Source: Plazaster borealis (lineage: Eukaryota; Echinodermata; Asteroidea; Forcipulatida; Labidiasteridae). Taken from it: 64,000 bases of DNA. Within the stretch, counting starts at the first letter, position 1; the number at the start of each line of letters is the position of its first letter. The stretch spans positions 22,232,827-22,296,826 of the forward strand of contig CM037476.1 of the NCBI GenBank assembly GCA_021014325.1, written 5' to 3'. Below, piece after piece: positions 1 to 10,699 of this stretch. The notes beneath the pieces are model-generated. The model saw only the letters and a program-made list of their open reading frames with translations. It was not told where the DNA came from and did no database searches. Both the position numbers and the translations under genes were made by a program.

Positions 1-256
1 ATCGAAACCATACTCTAATGATTCATCAGCCATAAGAACTTGAGTCTAATTCACAAATTCACCGCTCGTCCATGACAACAATGTCTCAGCCCTTTTAGGT
101 TCCCATTTATACACCTGGGTTAAGAGAAGCAATTATGGTCAAGTGGCTTTTTCAATGACGTAATTTTAAGTGTCATGACAGGGAACAAACCCACACTCAG
201 ATTCAGCCATCAGAACTCGAGTCCGGTTCACCAGACCACTATAGGCACAACAAAGA
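1..256 (-). repeat. Two degenerate tRNA-derived SINE head fragments
   Basis: Two stretches (about 25-84 and 168-254) resemble the complement of the SINE head read clearly at 39.7-39.8 kb. Each contains a form of 'gagtc(c/t)ggttcac' followed by a short copy of the A-box complement, and the second also has the 'aacccacactc' B-box side. Both are too decayed to be transcribed. The similarity is by eye. Confidence 0.4.
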
Positions 257-412
257 TCACGAGCCATGACTTGCTTTACTCACGATAAGGATAAAATGGA
301 TCGAATTCATTTATGTGTTTAAAAAGAAAATAGAACCGAAAGTTTACGAGGATGTTTACACTAAACTTTGCCAGGCAAGCACTTCAGGATGTTCGTCAAA
401 CTTAGGCCGTGT

Positions 413-624
413 CCGAATTGACGGCCTCGGCAGTGGCTATACGGCCGGAACACTAGAAAAGTACAACATTCTCCAACGTTGTCGTTGCAGCCAACAGCCA
501 TTGGCGGCTAGGCTACGGCTGGATCGCCATGTTATCATGCATTGAGAAGTATAGGATATCATTAGCAACCACACCCTTAGCAATAGTCGTAGCCGGAGCC
601 GTAGCCGCAAATTTGGATAGCCAC
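413..624. mobile_element. Foldback element, family G
   Basis: The left end GGCCGTGTCCGAATTG follows TTA. The right end has the complementary 'cgtagccggagccgtagccgc...ggatagcc'. Other family copies are at 5037, 43364, 47178 and 61743. The centre shares 'attgagaagtataggat...cttagcaa' with the 61.7 kb copy. The short overlapping ORFs here are by-products of the GGCTAC-rich arms. Confidence 0.7.
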
Positions 625-959
625 AAAATTCTATTGTATAGCTAAGGTATACAATGTGGTGTTCAAGGAAGTACACGATTTCATTTTGTATATACCGTCA
701 TGCTTATAGCGCAGTGTGAACTAAGTTCGGTACCCTGCTGTCCCAAAATCAACATGAAGTACTCCAGTCAGAAACGCTGTTTAGATAGTTAGAACAAAGA
801 AGATAACAACAAATCTACCCACCCCTACAATTGCTTTCGAATTTGATTTGTCGTCATTGTTGAAATCGCTGTTATTTCATTTCACAGTTTTATGCTGAGG
901 TTACTGTTTCGAGGCTGGTAGTTCGGGGTTTTTCTTCTCATTTCTTTTTCAAAAGCAGT

Positions 960-1285
960 TGTTTTTGTCAAGTATATAGAGCAACTTTTTTGTGTGATTC
1001 AACATATGCATGAACAAACAAACCTGTGAAAGTTTCAGCTCAATTGGTCATCGAGATCACGAGTTAATAGTGAAAAGAGACCTTATGTGTTTTTCTGATT
1101 TTCAAACATCGAGTTTTTATCGCGAGTGATAAAAACTATTGTTTTACTCATTTCTCAGAAACGATAGCATTTTAGGCAGAAACATTTTATGGAACCCTTT
1201 CAACCATTACTTACTTTAAATCATGTGTGTGAATCTGTGAACATTTGTGTTTTTCGATCTCACCAATAGTGTACAGGGCCTCAAT
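960..1285. repeat. Dispersed repeat, family C copy
   Basis: Shares 'acaaacctgtgaaa', 'gctcaattggtcatcga', 'ttcaaacatcgagttt' and a 'caaatctgtga..caccaatgtt'-like end with the copies at 4146 and 14365. No coding capacity is seen. Confidence 0.55.
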
Positions 1286-1288
1286 GAC

Positions 1289-1384
1289 AATAAAAATAAC
1301 TGCTCTCGAAAAAAAAATAGCTGCTCTTGAAAATAAAAACAACTGCTCTGGAAAATAAAGATATCTACTCTCGAAAGCGATAGA
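1289..1384. repeat. Short tandem repeat, ~27-bp unit, about 4 copies
   Basis: Four imperfect copies of 'actgctctcgaaaataaa', separated by A-rich sequence, lie directly before a family A element. Confidence 0.65.
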
Positions 1385-1447
1385 CTAACGGGCTTTTGTA
1401 CTGATGAATAAATTTATGTTTGCGTCAAAAGCAGACAAAATCTGAAC

Positions 1448-1821
1448 TTTAAAGGCACTGTACACGTTTGGTAATTACTCAAAATGTATTGGCATAAAAA
1501 CTGACTTGGTAACGAGCAACAGAGAGCTGTTGATAAGTATAAAACATTGTGAGAAATGACTCCCTCTGAAGTAATGTAGTTTTTGAGAAAGAGGTAATTT
1601 CTCACTAAAATAATAAAATACTTCTTGCAAGAAGCCTTTTATTCCTATCTGAAAGCACACAAATTTGTACAACAAGGGTGTTTTTTCTTTCATCACTTTC
1701 TTGCAACTTCGATGACCAATTGAGCCCACATTTTTACAGGCTTGTTGTATGCATATGTTGGGATACACCAAGTGAGAACACTGGTCTTTGACAAATTACC
1801 AAACGTGTTCACTGCCTTTAA
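1448..1821. mobile_element. Terminal-inverted-repeat element, family A
   Basis: Begins TTTAAAGGCACTGTACACG and ends with the inverse CGTGTTCACTGCCTTTAA. The internal blocks 'gaggtaatttctcac', 'caacaagggtgtttttt' and 'gatgaccaattgagccc' are shared with all other family A copies. It is about 370 bp with no transposase, so it looks like a non-autonomous MITE-type repeat. Confidence 0.8.
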
Positions 1822-2653
1822 CGGGGTATTGAGAAAATTAACACAACCAAAAAAGTCACTGCTAGTCACAATAAAAATTGCAAATGCTGTAATAATGATT
1901 GGCGTTTTAACATTTTAGTTTATTCAAATGAAGTGATCTTGTTTTCAATTTACAAATATGATGTTCCTCGAAGAAAGGAGAGGGTTGAAATGTACTAATA
2001 CTTAAGCCTCTCAGAATACTCAGGGGGTGCATCCCACTAAATAAGGAAAAAATAAAGTGTCGAGCTCATTAATTTTTTTGTAGGCCCTCAAAATATTCTT
2101 TATTAGACAGATTTTAGAGTCCCAAAAAGGCTTTCAGTGTAAAAATGTTGCCCAATAATTGTGACCTGTGGGTTGTTGACTTCCAACTTGGATGACATAG
2201 GCCCTAAAAACTGGTCCTATTTGCTGAGAGGTGTAGGGACATTTTCCAAGATTGATGCTCGGACGTTTGGAAAATTACACTGGTGTAGGGGTGTTTTTAT
2301 TTGGAGGGGGGATAACTCGACGGGCCCAGGGACTCCCCATATTAAATTGAGCAGAAAATAAAAGTTCAAGACTCAATTAATAATTTTCTCTTTACTGTAA
2401 AAAGCTGTGAGACTTCTAAGTATTTTTCGTGTAATTTTGAATATTTAGCATTTGCACTGTATGCTATGGGAGTTGATTTAGGGGGGTGCACCCTCAGGTT
2501 TCATTGGGGTGGGTGGGGGGGGGGGTATGAGATGGAGTTTGGGTGGGGAAATGGATTGGATACCCGGTAAAACTTCTTCCAGCACATCAGGGGGGGGGGG
2601 GGAGAAGGCAAATCTACTCTTTTTGGGAAGACCTATTTGGTTTTTTTGCTAAA
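1822..2653. other. Gene-free stretch with G-runs
   Basis: AT-rich sequence with several G homopolymers (around 2515 and 2590). I see no convincing exon, RNA or element boundary. Confidence 0.5.
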
Positions 2654-3235
2654 TCAATTAAAAACCCCAAGCAAATTCTTAGGTTTGTCAAAATGTTCAG
2701 GTGATTTTCCGGTCTGTTTTGTTACAATTAAATTATAGTTTTTGTAACTAAAGGACAATGTTACACTATTTATCTCTTTTTGCAATTGAATCTGGAGCAC
2801 ATCATATTCAGCAAAGCTGAATTGATTTAACCCGCTGATACTTAGTTCATTGCACCAATAATAACTGTCCCATTTCCTGGTCTTGTGTACCGTACCCTCA
2901 CACGACATTGTGACGATGAAGCTATTTATGTATAAAGAAGACCAACAAAACACACGTGTGTTGTACTCCGCGCTGCACTGTCCTATATCGCAAACGGCTC
3001 CACCACGCACATACATGTATAACCCGGTGCTCACAGCCGTACCGTTAGTATTATCCTCTCTCCAATTCATCGTCCGCTGACCTAATGATAATATGATTAT
3101 CCGCAAGTGAATAAGAACTATTTGAAGAGATAGCACCGGCTTTCCTCGATGCTCTTCCGGTATAAAACAATCACAAATCTGCGAGGAGTAAAAAGGAAAT
3201 TTTACTTCCGGGATTGAAGGGTATCGCGTCTTCAA
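2654..3235 (-). CDS. Unexplained 193-codon ORF, possibly chance or an exon
   Basis: This minus-strand reading frame starts with MKTRYPSIPEVKFP and has a mixed, globular-looking composition. It includes a Cys/Trp/Tyr-rich middle (VCDIGQCSAEYNTRVFCWSS, then KWDSYYWCNEL). It is one of the longest non-repetitive ORFs outside WASF. The sequence under the middle is a little richer in CpG than its surroundings. I do not recognise a family. It overlaps the candidate promoter of the plus-strand exon at 3393, so if both are real they are divergent and overlapping. With no homologue, no splice model and no start context it may be fortuitous. Confidence 0.22.
   Translation of the reverse strand: MKTRYPSIPEVKFPFYSSQICDCFIPEEHRGKPVLSLQIVLIHLRIIILSLGQRTMNWREDNTNGTAVSTGLYMYVRGGAVCDIGQCSAEYNTRVFCWSSLYINSFIVTMSCEGTVHKTRKWDSYYWCNELSISGLNQFSFAEYDVLQIQLQKEINSVTLSFSYKNYNLIVTKQTGKSPEHFDKPKNLLGVFN
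3150..3215 (+). promoter_or_regulatory. Candidate TATA promoter with ETS-type sites
   Basis: TATAAAA lies at 3161-3167, immediately preceded by CTTCCGG. A second site, ACTTCCGGG, lies about 40 bp downstream; this core is bound by ETS factors in many animal promoters. A start near 3190 would give a ~200-nt leader to the ATG at 3393, with one five-codon upstream ORF at about 3256. The TATA box and motifs are seen directly. Promoter activity is inferred. Confidence 0.4.
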
Positions 3236-3392
3236 ATTTGACGAGTCTTGTCACTCATGCGTCTGGGGCCGTGAAGAGCCGCTACAGCTGTCTTGGAGGA
3301 ATTTGGAGTGAGTGTTAAACGAGGAAATAACATCTGATTCACCATTGGAGGAGAAACCGATTTGGTAGTGAATAACAAAACAACAAAATACC

Positions 3393-3463
3393 ATGGAAAC
3401 CATCTCGAGACAAAGTGCGGACCAATTCGCCTCCCTGAGACGAACATCGCGGCAGCATACGCG
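3393..3463 (+). CDS. Candidate first coding exon, possible WASF N-terminal extension
   Basis: An ATG in good context (taccATGG) opens 23 codons plus two bases, reading METISRQSADQFASLRRTSR then QHT, up to a consensus donor, CG|GTGAGT at 3464. Joining it to the acceptor at 25422 keeps frame through the WASF leader without a stop. That adds 30 residues before the canonical MPLVKRE start, including a basic RRTSR stretch. The alternatives are a non-coding WASF first exon with an incidental upstream ATG, a different gene, or a chance match (in-frame joining has roughly a one-in-three chance). The implied intron is 22 kb. Confidence 0.33.
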
Positions 3464-3469
3464 GTGAGT

Positions 3470-4145
3470 TGTACACCAGACCAGACGCTTTTAATCCGTC
3501 TTAATAAAATTAAACCTTAAGAGTCAATTCGGCACGGGGTGAGATGTAATATTAATGCTGACAGAAAAATCATGTCACTGCATCAACTTTGACATTTTTG
3601 TGTTTTAAGTGATTGAATTCAATTACGTTTGTGTCAGTACGGTGTCACTTGGGGACAGTGTCAATAGCATCTTGAGCAAAAACATTACACTTCCATTTTA
3701 AGTAATTGCCGCTGTCGAGAAAGAAAATGGCGGCAATCAACCTTAGTAGGCCTATGGTTTTTGTTTTAATAAAAATAAACAACGTTTCATAATAATCATT
3801 CCGTTTAAAATTCAAGAAGTGGAACTGTTTCATTTTCTATTAACGAACAAGAATGTATTAGCCTATACAATTCTCCTTGATTTGTTATGGTCACTGTTTG
3901 TTTTATGATAAATCTATTATGCCTAAATTTATTGGTCGAATAATTTGTTTAATTAAAAAACGTGTTTACTCCAGAGGTGCAAATAAATTTAAATAAACTA
4001 ACGGATCACGTAAAATACAACACAGTAAATTGATATCAAAGAAGATGCCAAAGGTAATATATTGACAACTGTCAACATAATCCAATTCAACTCTTTAAAA
4101 CACACATCACAAAAGAACAATAACTGAACTTGCTTATAGCACATG
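3470..4145. other. Gene-free AT-rich stretch
   Basis: No exon, RNA or clear repeat recognised. If the exon at 3393 belongs to WASF, this is the start of its first intron. Confidence 0.5.
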
Positions 4146-4458
4146 TACAGCATTGGTAATTGTCAAAGACCAGTATCCGCACTTTATATGACCCAACATA
4201 ATTATAGTACATGAAATAACAAACCTGTGAAAATATAAGCTAAATCGGTCACTGGAGTCTCGAGAGTGGACCCTTATGTTTTCACTGTTTGAAGAACATC
4301 GAGTTTAGTTCTATTGATTTACTAATTTTCTAAAATTATAGCACTTCAGGCAAAATATTTCACAGGAAGTTTTCCCACCATGATTTTTATTAGCATTGTG
4401 CAAATCTGTGTGCCCCCTCCCTTAATCTTACACCAATGTTGCAAACACCCTAATTAAT
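4146..4458. repeat. Dispersed repeat, family C copy
   Basis: Opens 'cattggtaattgtcaaagacc' and closes 'caccaatgttgcaaacacc', so the ends are inverted relative to each other. The middle shares 'gaacatcgagttt' and 'caaatctgtg' with the copies at 960 and 14365. Confidence 0.6.
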
Positions 4459-5036
4459 TGTCCACATTTCTAAACGGTCTTGCTTATTTCCAAACATGGG
4501 CTTTTGCTCAAGACATACACACACATGTTTGGGTCATTTAAGTTCCAACGATTGAAATATTTTGAGGGCAATGGATAGCTTCCACATCTGGAGAATCATG
4601 ACCCGATTACCCCGTGCGGCATACCGTTCATATAGTCACCAAAGCCTCAAGCGACTATACGTTTATGGAACAGAGTCATTTGATGGTTTAAATTTGTATT
4701 TTTTATTGTTTTTTTAAAGGAGCGTTTCCCTGTTGTTCTGATGTCTTTAATTTTTCAAAACAACTGGTCGTCAGCCTCACAAAAGGTTAGGGTTAACGAA
4801 GTTGGTTTCGATTGAGGAAGTGGGCCTGGGGTTTTAACAGACAATGACTATTTAGTTTCACTGACATCAGAGTAAAAGTCAAAGCAACCTTTTTTGATGA
4901 ATAAAGCTTTCGAAGAATTAGGCATATATTTTTAGTACCTAATTATAATCTTTATAGGCAGGTGTCAGGTTAAGCCGTTGTCATTTCCTCTATTGATGCC
5001 ACACATTAAAGATAATGGCATTGGTAGATCAAAGGA

Positions 5037-5168
5037 AGGCCGTATCCGATTGAATGGCTTTGGCAGTGGCTATGGCTGGATCATCGCTGAAGTCCTATTC
5101 TTCAACGTGATCGCTACATCAGCCAACGGCTATCGTAGCCAAACTCACTTGATTCGTACATGGCCATA
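5037..5168. mobile_element. Foldback element, family G (partial)
   Basis: Left end GGCCGTATCCGATTGAATGG, then 'ggctttggcagtggctatggctgg', with the inverted 'cagccaacggctatcgtagcc' on the right. The right terminus is degraded. Confidence 0.55.
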
Positions 5169-5240
5169 GTGTTACATTTCCTCCCTCTATGTTAAACAGC
5201 TACATGTACTTGAGCAAAAAATTGTTAACGGGAGTACTAT

Positions 5241-5625
5241 TTAAAGGCACTGGACACGTTTGGTACTTTATTGCCAAAGACCAGTATTCAAACTTGGTGT
5301 ATCCCAACTATGCATAAAATAACAAACCTGTGAAAATTTGGGCTCAATTGGTCATCGAAGTTGTAAGAAAATAATGAAAGAAAAAACACCCTTGTTGCAC
5401 AAATTAGTGTGCTTTCAGATGCCTGAAAAAGGCTTCAGGCCTGAAGTCTTTTACCAGATTCAAATTTTAGTGAGAAATTACCTCTTTCTCAAAAACTACG
5501 TTACTTCAGAGGGAGTCGTTTCTCACAATGCTTGTATACTATCAACAGCTCTCCGTTGCTCGTTACCAAGTAAGTTTTTATGCTAATAATTTTGAGTAAT
5601 TACCAAACGTGTTCAGTGCCTTTAA
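5241..5625. mobile_element. Terminal-inverted-repeat element, family A
   Basis: TTAAAGGCACTGGACACG at the left and CGTGTTCAGTGCCTTTAA at the right, in the opposite internal orientation to the copies at 1448 and 6060. It carries the 'ggcttcaggcctgaag' central dyad. Confidence 0.85.
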
Positions 5626-6059
5626 ACTTGTTTATAATGTGTTTGATTATCATTTAAATGTAATTTTGATATTTCAAATTTGTACACTTCTGAATTTTCG
5701 TAATTATCGACCACAAAAATTAATTAACCTCAATGTTCACTTCTGCCATTGACGGCGTGCGTCAAAATGACAATACTTTGACGTCACAAAAATGTGGGAT
5801 GTTGCTTTGTTATACCTCCATGCTGCAACGAAGCGGCTATACAAAACGGAGCTCCCACTTATGACGTAACATGAGTGATGATGTAACAGGGCTTTTCACG
5901 AATCTTTCTTAAAAGCACCCGAAAAGTGTATTCAAATTGATTGTGTTTTACACAACAAAAGTCTGTTTAATCTCAAGTGAACTCAATTTCCTTATTGATT
6001 GAAAACATTTTTAATGAATTTTAGCAAAGAACTTGTTGCCGTTTTCGTTCAAGTAGGTC

Positions 6060-6431
6060 TTTAAAGGCACTGTACACGTTTGGTAATGACTCAAAACAAA
6101 TATTAGCAAACAAACTTACTTGGTAACAAGCAACGGAGAGCTGTTGATAGTATAAAACATTGTAGGAAACGACTCCCTCTGAAGTAACGTAGTTTTTGAG
6201 AAAGAGGTAATTTCTCACTTAAATAATAAAAACTTCTTGCAAGAAGTTTTTATTCCTATGTGAAAGCACAATTGTACAACAAGGGTGTTTTTTTCTTTCA
6301 TCATTTTCTTGCAACTTCGATGACCAATTGAGCCCAAATTTTCACAGGCTTGTTTTGTTATGCATTTGTTGTGATATACCAAGTGAGAACACTGGTCTTT
6401 GACAATTTCCAGGCATGTTCAGTGCCTTTAA
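6060..6431. mobile_element. Terminal-inverted-repeat element, family A
   Basis: Starts TTTAAAGGCACTGTACACG and ends CAGTGCCTTTAA. Its centre is the 'aacttcttgcaagaagttt' perfect dyad typical of most copies. Confidence 0.85.
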
Positions 6432-6474
6432 GTATACCAATCATCCAGAGAAATAATTAGTGTCTATAATAATT

Positions 6475-6632
6475 ATGGGCCTTTTCGAAATCACGGTTCT
6501 GGCTCGGGCTTCCGGCTTGGGCTCCGTTCGCGCCTGTTTGAAGCTCCATCTGAATGCACCCAGCTTTTCAAAATGGCTGACGGAGCCAAAGCCCGATCCA
6601 AAGCCAAAGCCGTTATTTCGAAAAGGGCATAA
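6475..6632. mobile_element. Foldback element, family F
   Basis: Left arm GGGCCTTTTCGAAATCACGG then 'ttctggctcgggcttccgg'. Right arm 'gccaaagccgttatttcg' then AAAAGGGC. Related copies are at 32143 and 50549. The two overlapping short ORFs on opposite strands come from the palindromic arms. Confidence 0.75.
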
Positions 6633-7395
6633 AAATACTACTTGAGAAAATAGCACGTGGAGACCTCAACAATCATCAACTTGTTTCGATTGCCCCAAGA
6701 AACCAATAGCTATAAATTATGAGTGTGCACAACATTCTTACAATACTAGGTAGGCCCTACTGTTGTTTTCCGACCTCGCTCGGGAAGGGCTGGAAATGTA
6801 GGTCACTGTGTAAAAAAATCCTCACCATCTTTTTTGTATTCAAAAGTTTGCACCTGATTTTTGTGAATTCCCCAAACCAAAACTAACCGGTTTAAAAATG
6901 TAGAAGGAAACAATAAATCAATAAATAAAATAAACTGCCACCACATGTCAGGGCTTTTTTCTGGTAGTATCCAGTGTCCGTCCGGTAAAAAAGGAAAGAA
7001 GAAGTTAAATAATATTTTCCATTTAACTCTGCAGTGAGGGCAGTTGTCTGCATATGCTGACATTATTTAAATATTTCTACTGTGTTAACCACATCGTATC
7101 ATCGGCTCTTACCGGTATGCCATGATATCCTAAGCTGGACCATGCCACACGTCCTAGAGGGGTTGTCGATCAACATGGGACAGTGATTTGGTTAGAAGGG
7201 GTAGGTCAAAAAAACTCTGCCATCATCCTTTGATTACAAAATCGGTATGTCAATTGTCAAGGGATAGATGAAACCATAGAGTAAGGACAGAGCTATGAAA
7301 CCAAATCAGCTTAAATTAACCCAAGCAATAACTGGACATGTTTATACACAGCACACTTAGCTAAATAAAAATGTTGAACAAGGCCAAAACAAACC

Positions 7396-7580
7396 CTCTT
7401 AAAAGGTTTTGGTAATTGGAACCCACTGTTTGTTTCAATATTGTACCAAAAAACTAACCTGTGAAAATTTCATTTCAAAAGGTTGTAGCGTTTTTGAGAT
7501 ATTGCCGAAAATCTGGAGCGGTTTAATCTGCAATTGGAATGCACAATCTGAGAAACGGTCAAACGTACACGGTCAAAATG
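7396..7580. repeat. Family B fragment (one half)
   Basis: Matches the family B half 'ttggtaattggaacccactg...gtttgtttcaa...acctgtgaaaatttcatttc...gcgtttttgagatattgcc'. It then breaks off into a family C fragment. Confidence 0.6.
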
Positions 7581-7871
7581 ATGATGATAGTAGAAAACAT
7601 CCCTAGAAATATTTCTGTCTGAAATGCCATATTTGATGAGAAATAAATAAAACTAATTTCCGGTTGGAGTTTATCGCTCATGAGCGTTTTATTCATGCAT
7701 TGTATAACACATGCAAATGTGTAATCGGTTTTTCACTATTTTCTCGTGACCCAGATGGCCGATCGATCTCAAACTTCTACAGGTTTGTCAGTTTGTATGG
7801 TGGATTATATAAAGTGCTTACACTGCCAGCAACTGTTGTTTTGTTAGCAAAAACCAATTCTGTTATGTTCC
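7581..7871. repeat. Family C fragment
   Basis: Contains 'gaaaacatccctagaaatat', 'tctgaaatgccata' and 'acaggtttgt', which align with the 14365 copy. It sits between a family B half and a complete family A element. Confidence 0.45.
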
Positions 7872-8242
7872 TTTAAAGGCATCGTACACGTTTGGTAATT
7901 GTCAAAGACCAGTGTTCTCATTTGGTGTATCCCAACATATGCATAAAACAACAAGCCTGTGAAAATTTGGGCTCAATTGGTCATCGAAGTTGCAAGAAAG
8001 AAAAAACACCCTTGTTGTACAATTAATTTGTGTGCTTTCAGATAGGAATAAAAGGCTTCTAGCTAGAAGTATTTTATTATTTTAGTGAGAAATTACCTCT
8101 TTCTCAAAAACTACGTTACTTCAGAGGGAGTCGTTTCTCACAACGTTTTATACTATCAACAGCTCTCTGTTGCTCGTTACCAAGTCAGTTTTTATGCTAA
8201 TATATATTTTGAGTAAATACCAAACGTGACCGATACCTTTAA
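7872..8242. mobile_element. Terminal-inverted-repeat element, family A
   Basis: CTTTAAAGGCATCGTACACG at the left and 'ccaaacgtgaccgataccttt' at the right, with all internal family A blocks present. The ends carry the variant 'catcgtacacg / cgatacc' rather than 'cactgtacacg / cagtgcc'. Confidence 0.85.
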
Positions 8243-9050
8243 CAAGCTCCACCAAATTGATATTTCGCCGTGGCGCCGGGACTGGAGTGTCATTTATGAC
8301 AGACACTTTTATTATTAATTTACATAATGCTTTGTGAAGTCTCAATGTTACCAGAATAAGCAGTTTCTGTCATAAGAAATGCCTTTATCTTGAATAAAAT
8401 GAATAATTTTAGGTAAATCAGGCACAAACGTAAGCCTCCAGCTCTGGAAACGGAAGTTGCGACAAATTTGCACGTGCGGCAAATAATGCGCACACGTTTG
8501 ACGTAATGACTTCTGAAGGGCCCAATGTCAAAATTAATGCTTACCACCAGAATAAAGTTACCAGCCAACAAAATACTATTCTCATGTGCCAATCGTGACT
8601 GGTATTCTGCTCAGTTGCTAAGAATGAAATTGTTTAGCAATTATTTTCTCCATAGGCAACTAGTGAAAATGAGCCCAGGCCAGACTGCGACGCCTGACGG
8701 TCTGATCGGGCCAGGCTAATTGGCCCCTGGTTCTCCTTTCGGCTATGTCCATTATCGCATGGCCAAACCCCTGCCTGGTCTTCAAATACGGCCGTTGAGA
8801 TCACTTTTAATATCACCCAAACTCCCTAAAAATAGTTAATAGAAGTTAGAACCAACTTACCAATGAAGTAATTAACATCACTTGTGTTGTTTATTAATTA
8901 TTAGGCCATGGGGACAGCGATACCCAGTGATGTCTGCTAGGGAAAGTCTGAGTGAAATTCTCTAGCTCCCTGGAGGTATTTGGGTTTTTATAAAAGAATG
9001 AAACAAAACCGTTGAAATTAGACTTACACCTACGCTTTGCGCTCTAAATA
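8243..9050. other. Gene-free stretch
   Basis: Mixed sequence with a small GC-rich dyad near 8670-8715 ('ccaggccagac...gggccaggc'). No gene is recognised. Confidence 0.45.
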
Positions 9051-9059
9051 GACAAAATT

Positions 9060-9260
9060 TTGGGCGTGGATAAAAGAGAACAGCGCCCTCTTGCAACAAA
9101 CTTTCGCCAGTGTAGTCATCAAACGCCATTTTTCATTTTCTGAACTCGTAACACTTCCGCTAAATCGACGAGTGAACCGTCCCAAACGCCGCAGATAATC
9201 GTCGAGTTTGACGGAACGTCGTTTACAGGTTGCCTTTACGAAATGATTCCTGCAGATGGT
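9060..9260 (+). promoter_or_regulatory. CpG-denser segment ending in a donor-like site
   Basis: CpG dinucleotides cluster between about 9110 and 9240 ('cgccgcagataatcgtcg', 'gacggaacgtcg') in a window otherwise poor in them. The segment ends in CAGATG|GTAGGT at 9258/9259, a good donor. It could hold an alternative non-coding first exon of WASF. No TATA box is seen. Weak evidence. Confidence 0.22.
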
Positions 9261-9670
9261 AGGTTGCTTTATGCTGATTCAGTTGTGTGTTTTAGTTATT
9301 TAATTTCTTTGAAGATTAGTAAATGACCAAATTATTGCACTAGATTGAGTGTTGAGTGAGACAGAGTCAGACGTAGACAGGCCGAATTCTAGCCCCAATG
9401 TTGGTGGGCAAGCTGAGCTCGAGCTTAGTAAAGTTCAGCCATTGTATGGAGTGGGTCATACATTCATACTTTGTATACTAATCATTGACAACTCGACAAC
9501 ACATCAAAAGTACTCATGAATTCTGTATCATGTGCTGAACAATAAAATTGCAGTTTCACCTTTTATCAATATCACGACCTCCACCACCATCATCATGGTT
9601 CAATCTCATTCAATTGTTACACAATTTCAAGGCGTTACATGTACATGTAGCACGTAGAACAACCGTACTG

Positions 9671-9760
9671 TTAGCCAGAGGGGTGTCTGGGTGTCTTTTG
9701 GACACCCTGTTTTAAATTTGGACACCCTGTTTTATCTGTCATTTATTATGTTAGACCCAG
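9671..9760 (-). repeat. Dispersed repeat, family E fragment
   Basis: 'gccagaggggtgtctgggtg' then 'tcttttggacaccctgtttta' is the complement of the copy at 19285-19462 and matches the one at 31736-31885. Confidence 0.6.
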
Positions 9761-10119
9761 TAACTGGGGCGCTGTACTTGTTTTTTTCCGAAATTTTGAC
9801 ATCTGTGAAATTCGAGCCCTGTCTGTGGTGCATGAGGTTTATCGCGATTCAGAACCGCAATGCATCATGGGAGGGCATAGGGGGCAAATGCATACTGGGC
9901 CGTGTGGTACACGATGTTTGCACGCATGGCCTAGGCCCTGTGTAAACTAAAAAAGTAAACAAGCTTATGATTTGAACGTCGCAACAATTTTATAAACAAC
10001 ACAGTCCGTCGTCGTGCGCCTAGGCTACCGGTTTCCCGGGTTGCCCCCTTTTACTACACCCGACATGCTTGGCAAAACAGCGCCCTCTCTTGGTATTTTG
10101 CTAATCGCGATAAACCTTA

Positions 10120-10687
10120 GGCCAAGTAAAATAAATAACATGTTGCTCGTCCGGACTTTTTGAAAAAGTTGGTGAGGGAGGTCCTTGTTATTTGTTATTT
10201 TCAATTTTTTTGTTATTTTTTTCAAGATGGCCACCATGTCTAAGATGGCCGCCATATCGTATTTGAAGATGGTTTTATGGTTTTATGAGTATGTTCTGTA
10301 TGTCCTCAAATTCTGTGTGTGTTTCTGTGTCCATTTTGATACATTGTAATTATCTCTAAATCATTCTTGATTTTGCTCCAAAGTTATTCTGTGTGCGTGG
10401 CATCGCGTCCTTGTGCAAAGAACTGTGGCATGCAAACCTGAAGGGCAAAACATTTCAAAGTAAAGAGTTTCTCATTATGCGTTGCAATAGCTATTCTTGT
10501 AGGCCTACATGTAAGACAGATGATGAAACTGCTCAATAAAAATAAAGGGTACATTGGAAATAGCTATAAATAATATGTAAATTGATTTTAATTTTTTTTT
10601 TTAAATAACAAATAACAAAAAAATCGGTGCGGCCGCAAAAACCGAGGCGGGCAGGGACGAGCAACATGTTATTTATTTTACTTGGCC
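10120..10687. mobile_element. PIF/Harbinger-like MITE, family J, TTA target duplication
   Basis: Terminal inverted repeats of about 34 bp begin GGCCAAGTAAAATAAATAAC at the left; the complement ends the right arm at 10687. TTA flanks both sides (10117-10119 and 10688-10690). A 3-bp TWA duplication with GG-rich ends is the signature of PIF/Harbinger elements. The interior carries 'aagatggcc(a/g)ccat' twice and no transposase. The same architecture is seen at 23136 and 39854. Confidence 0.8.
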
Positions 10688-10699
10688 TTATGCAAGGAT

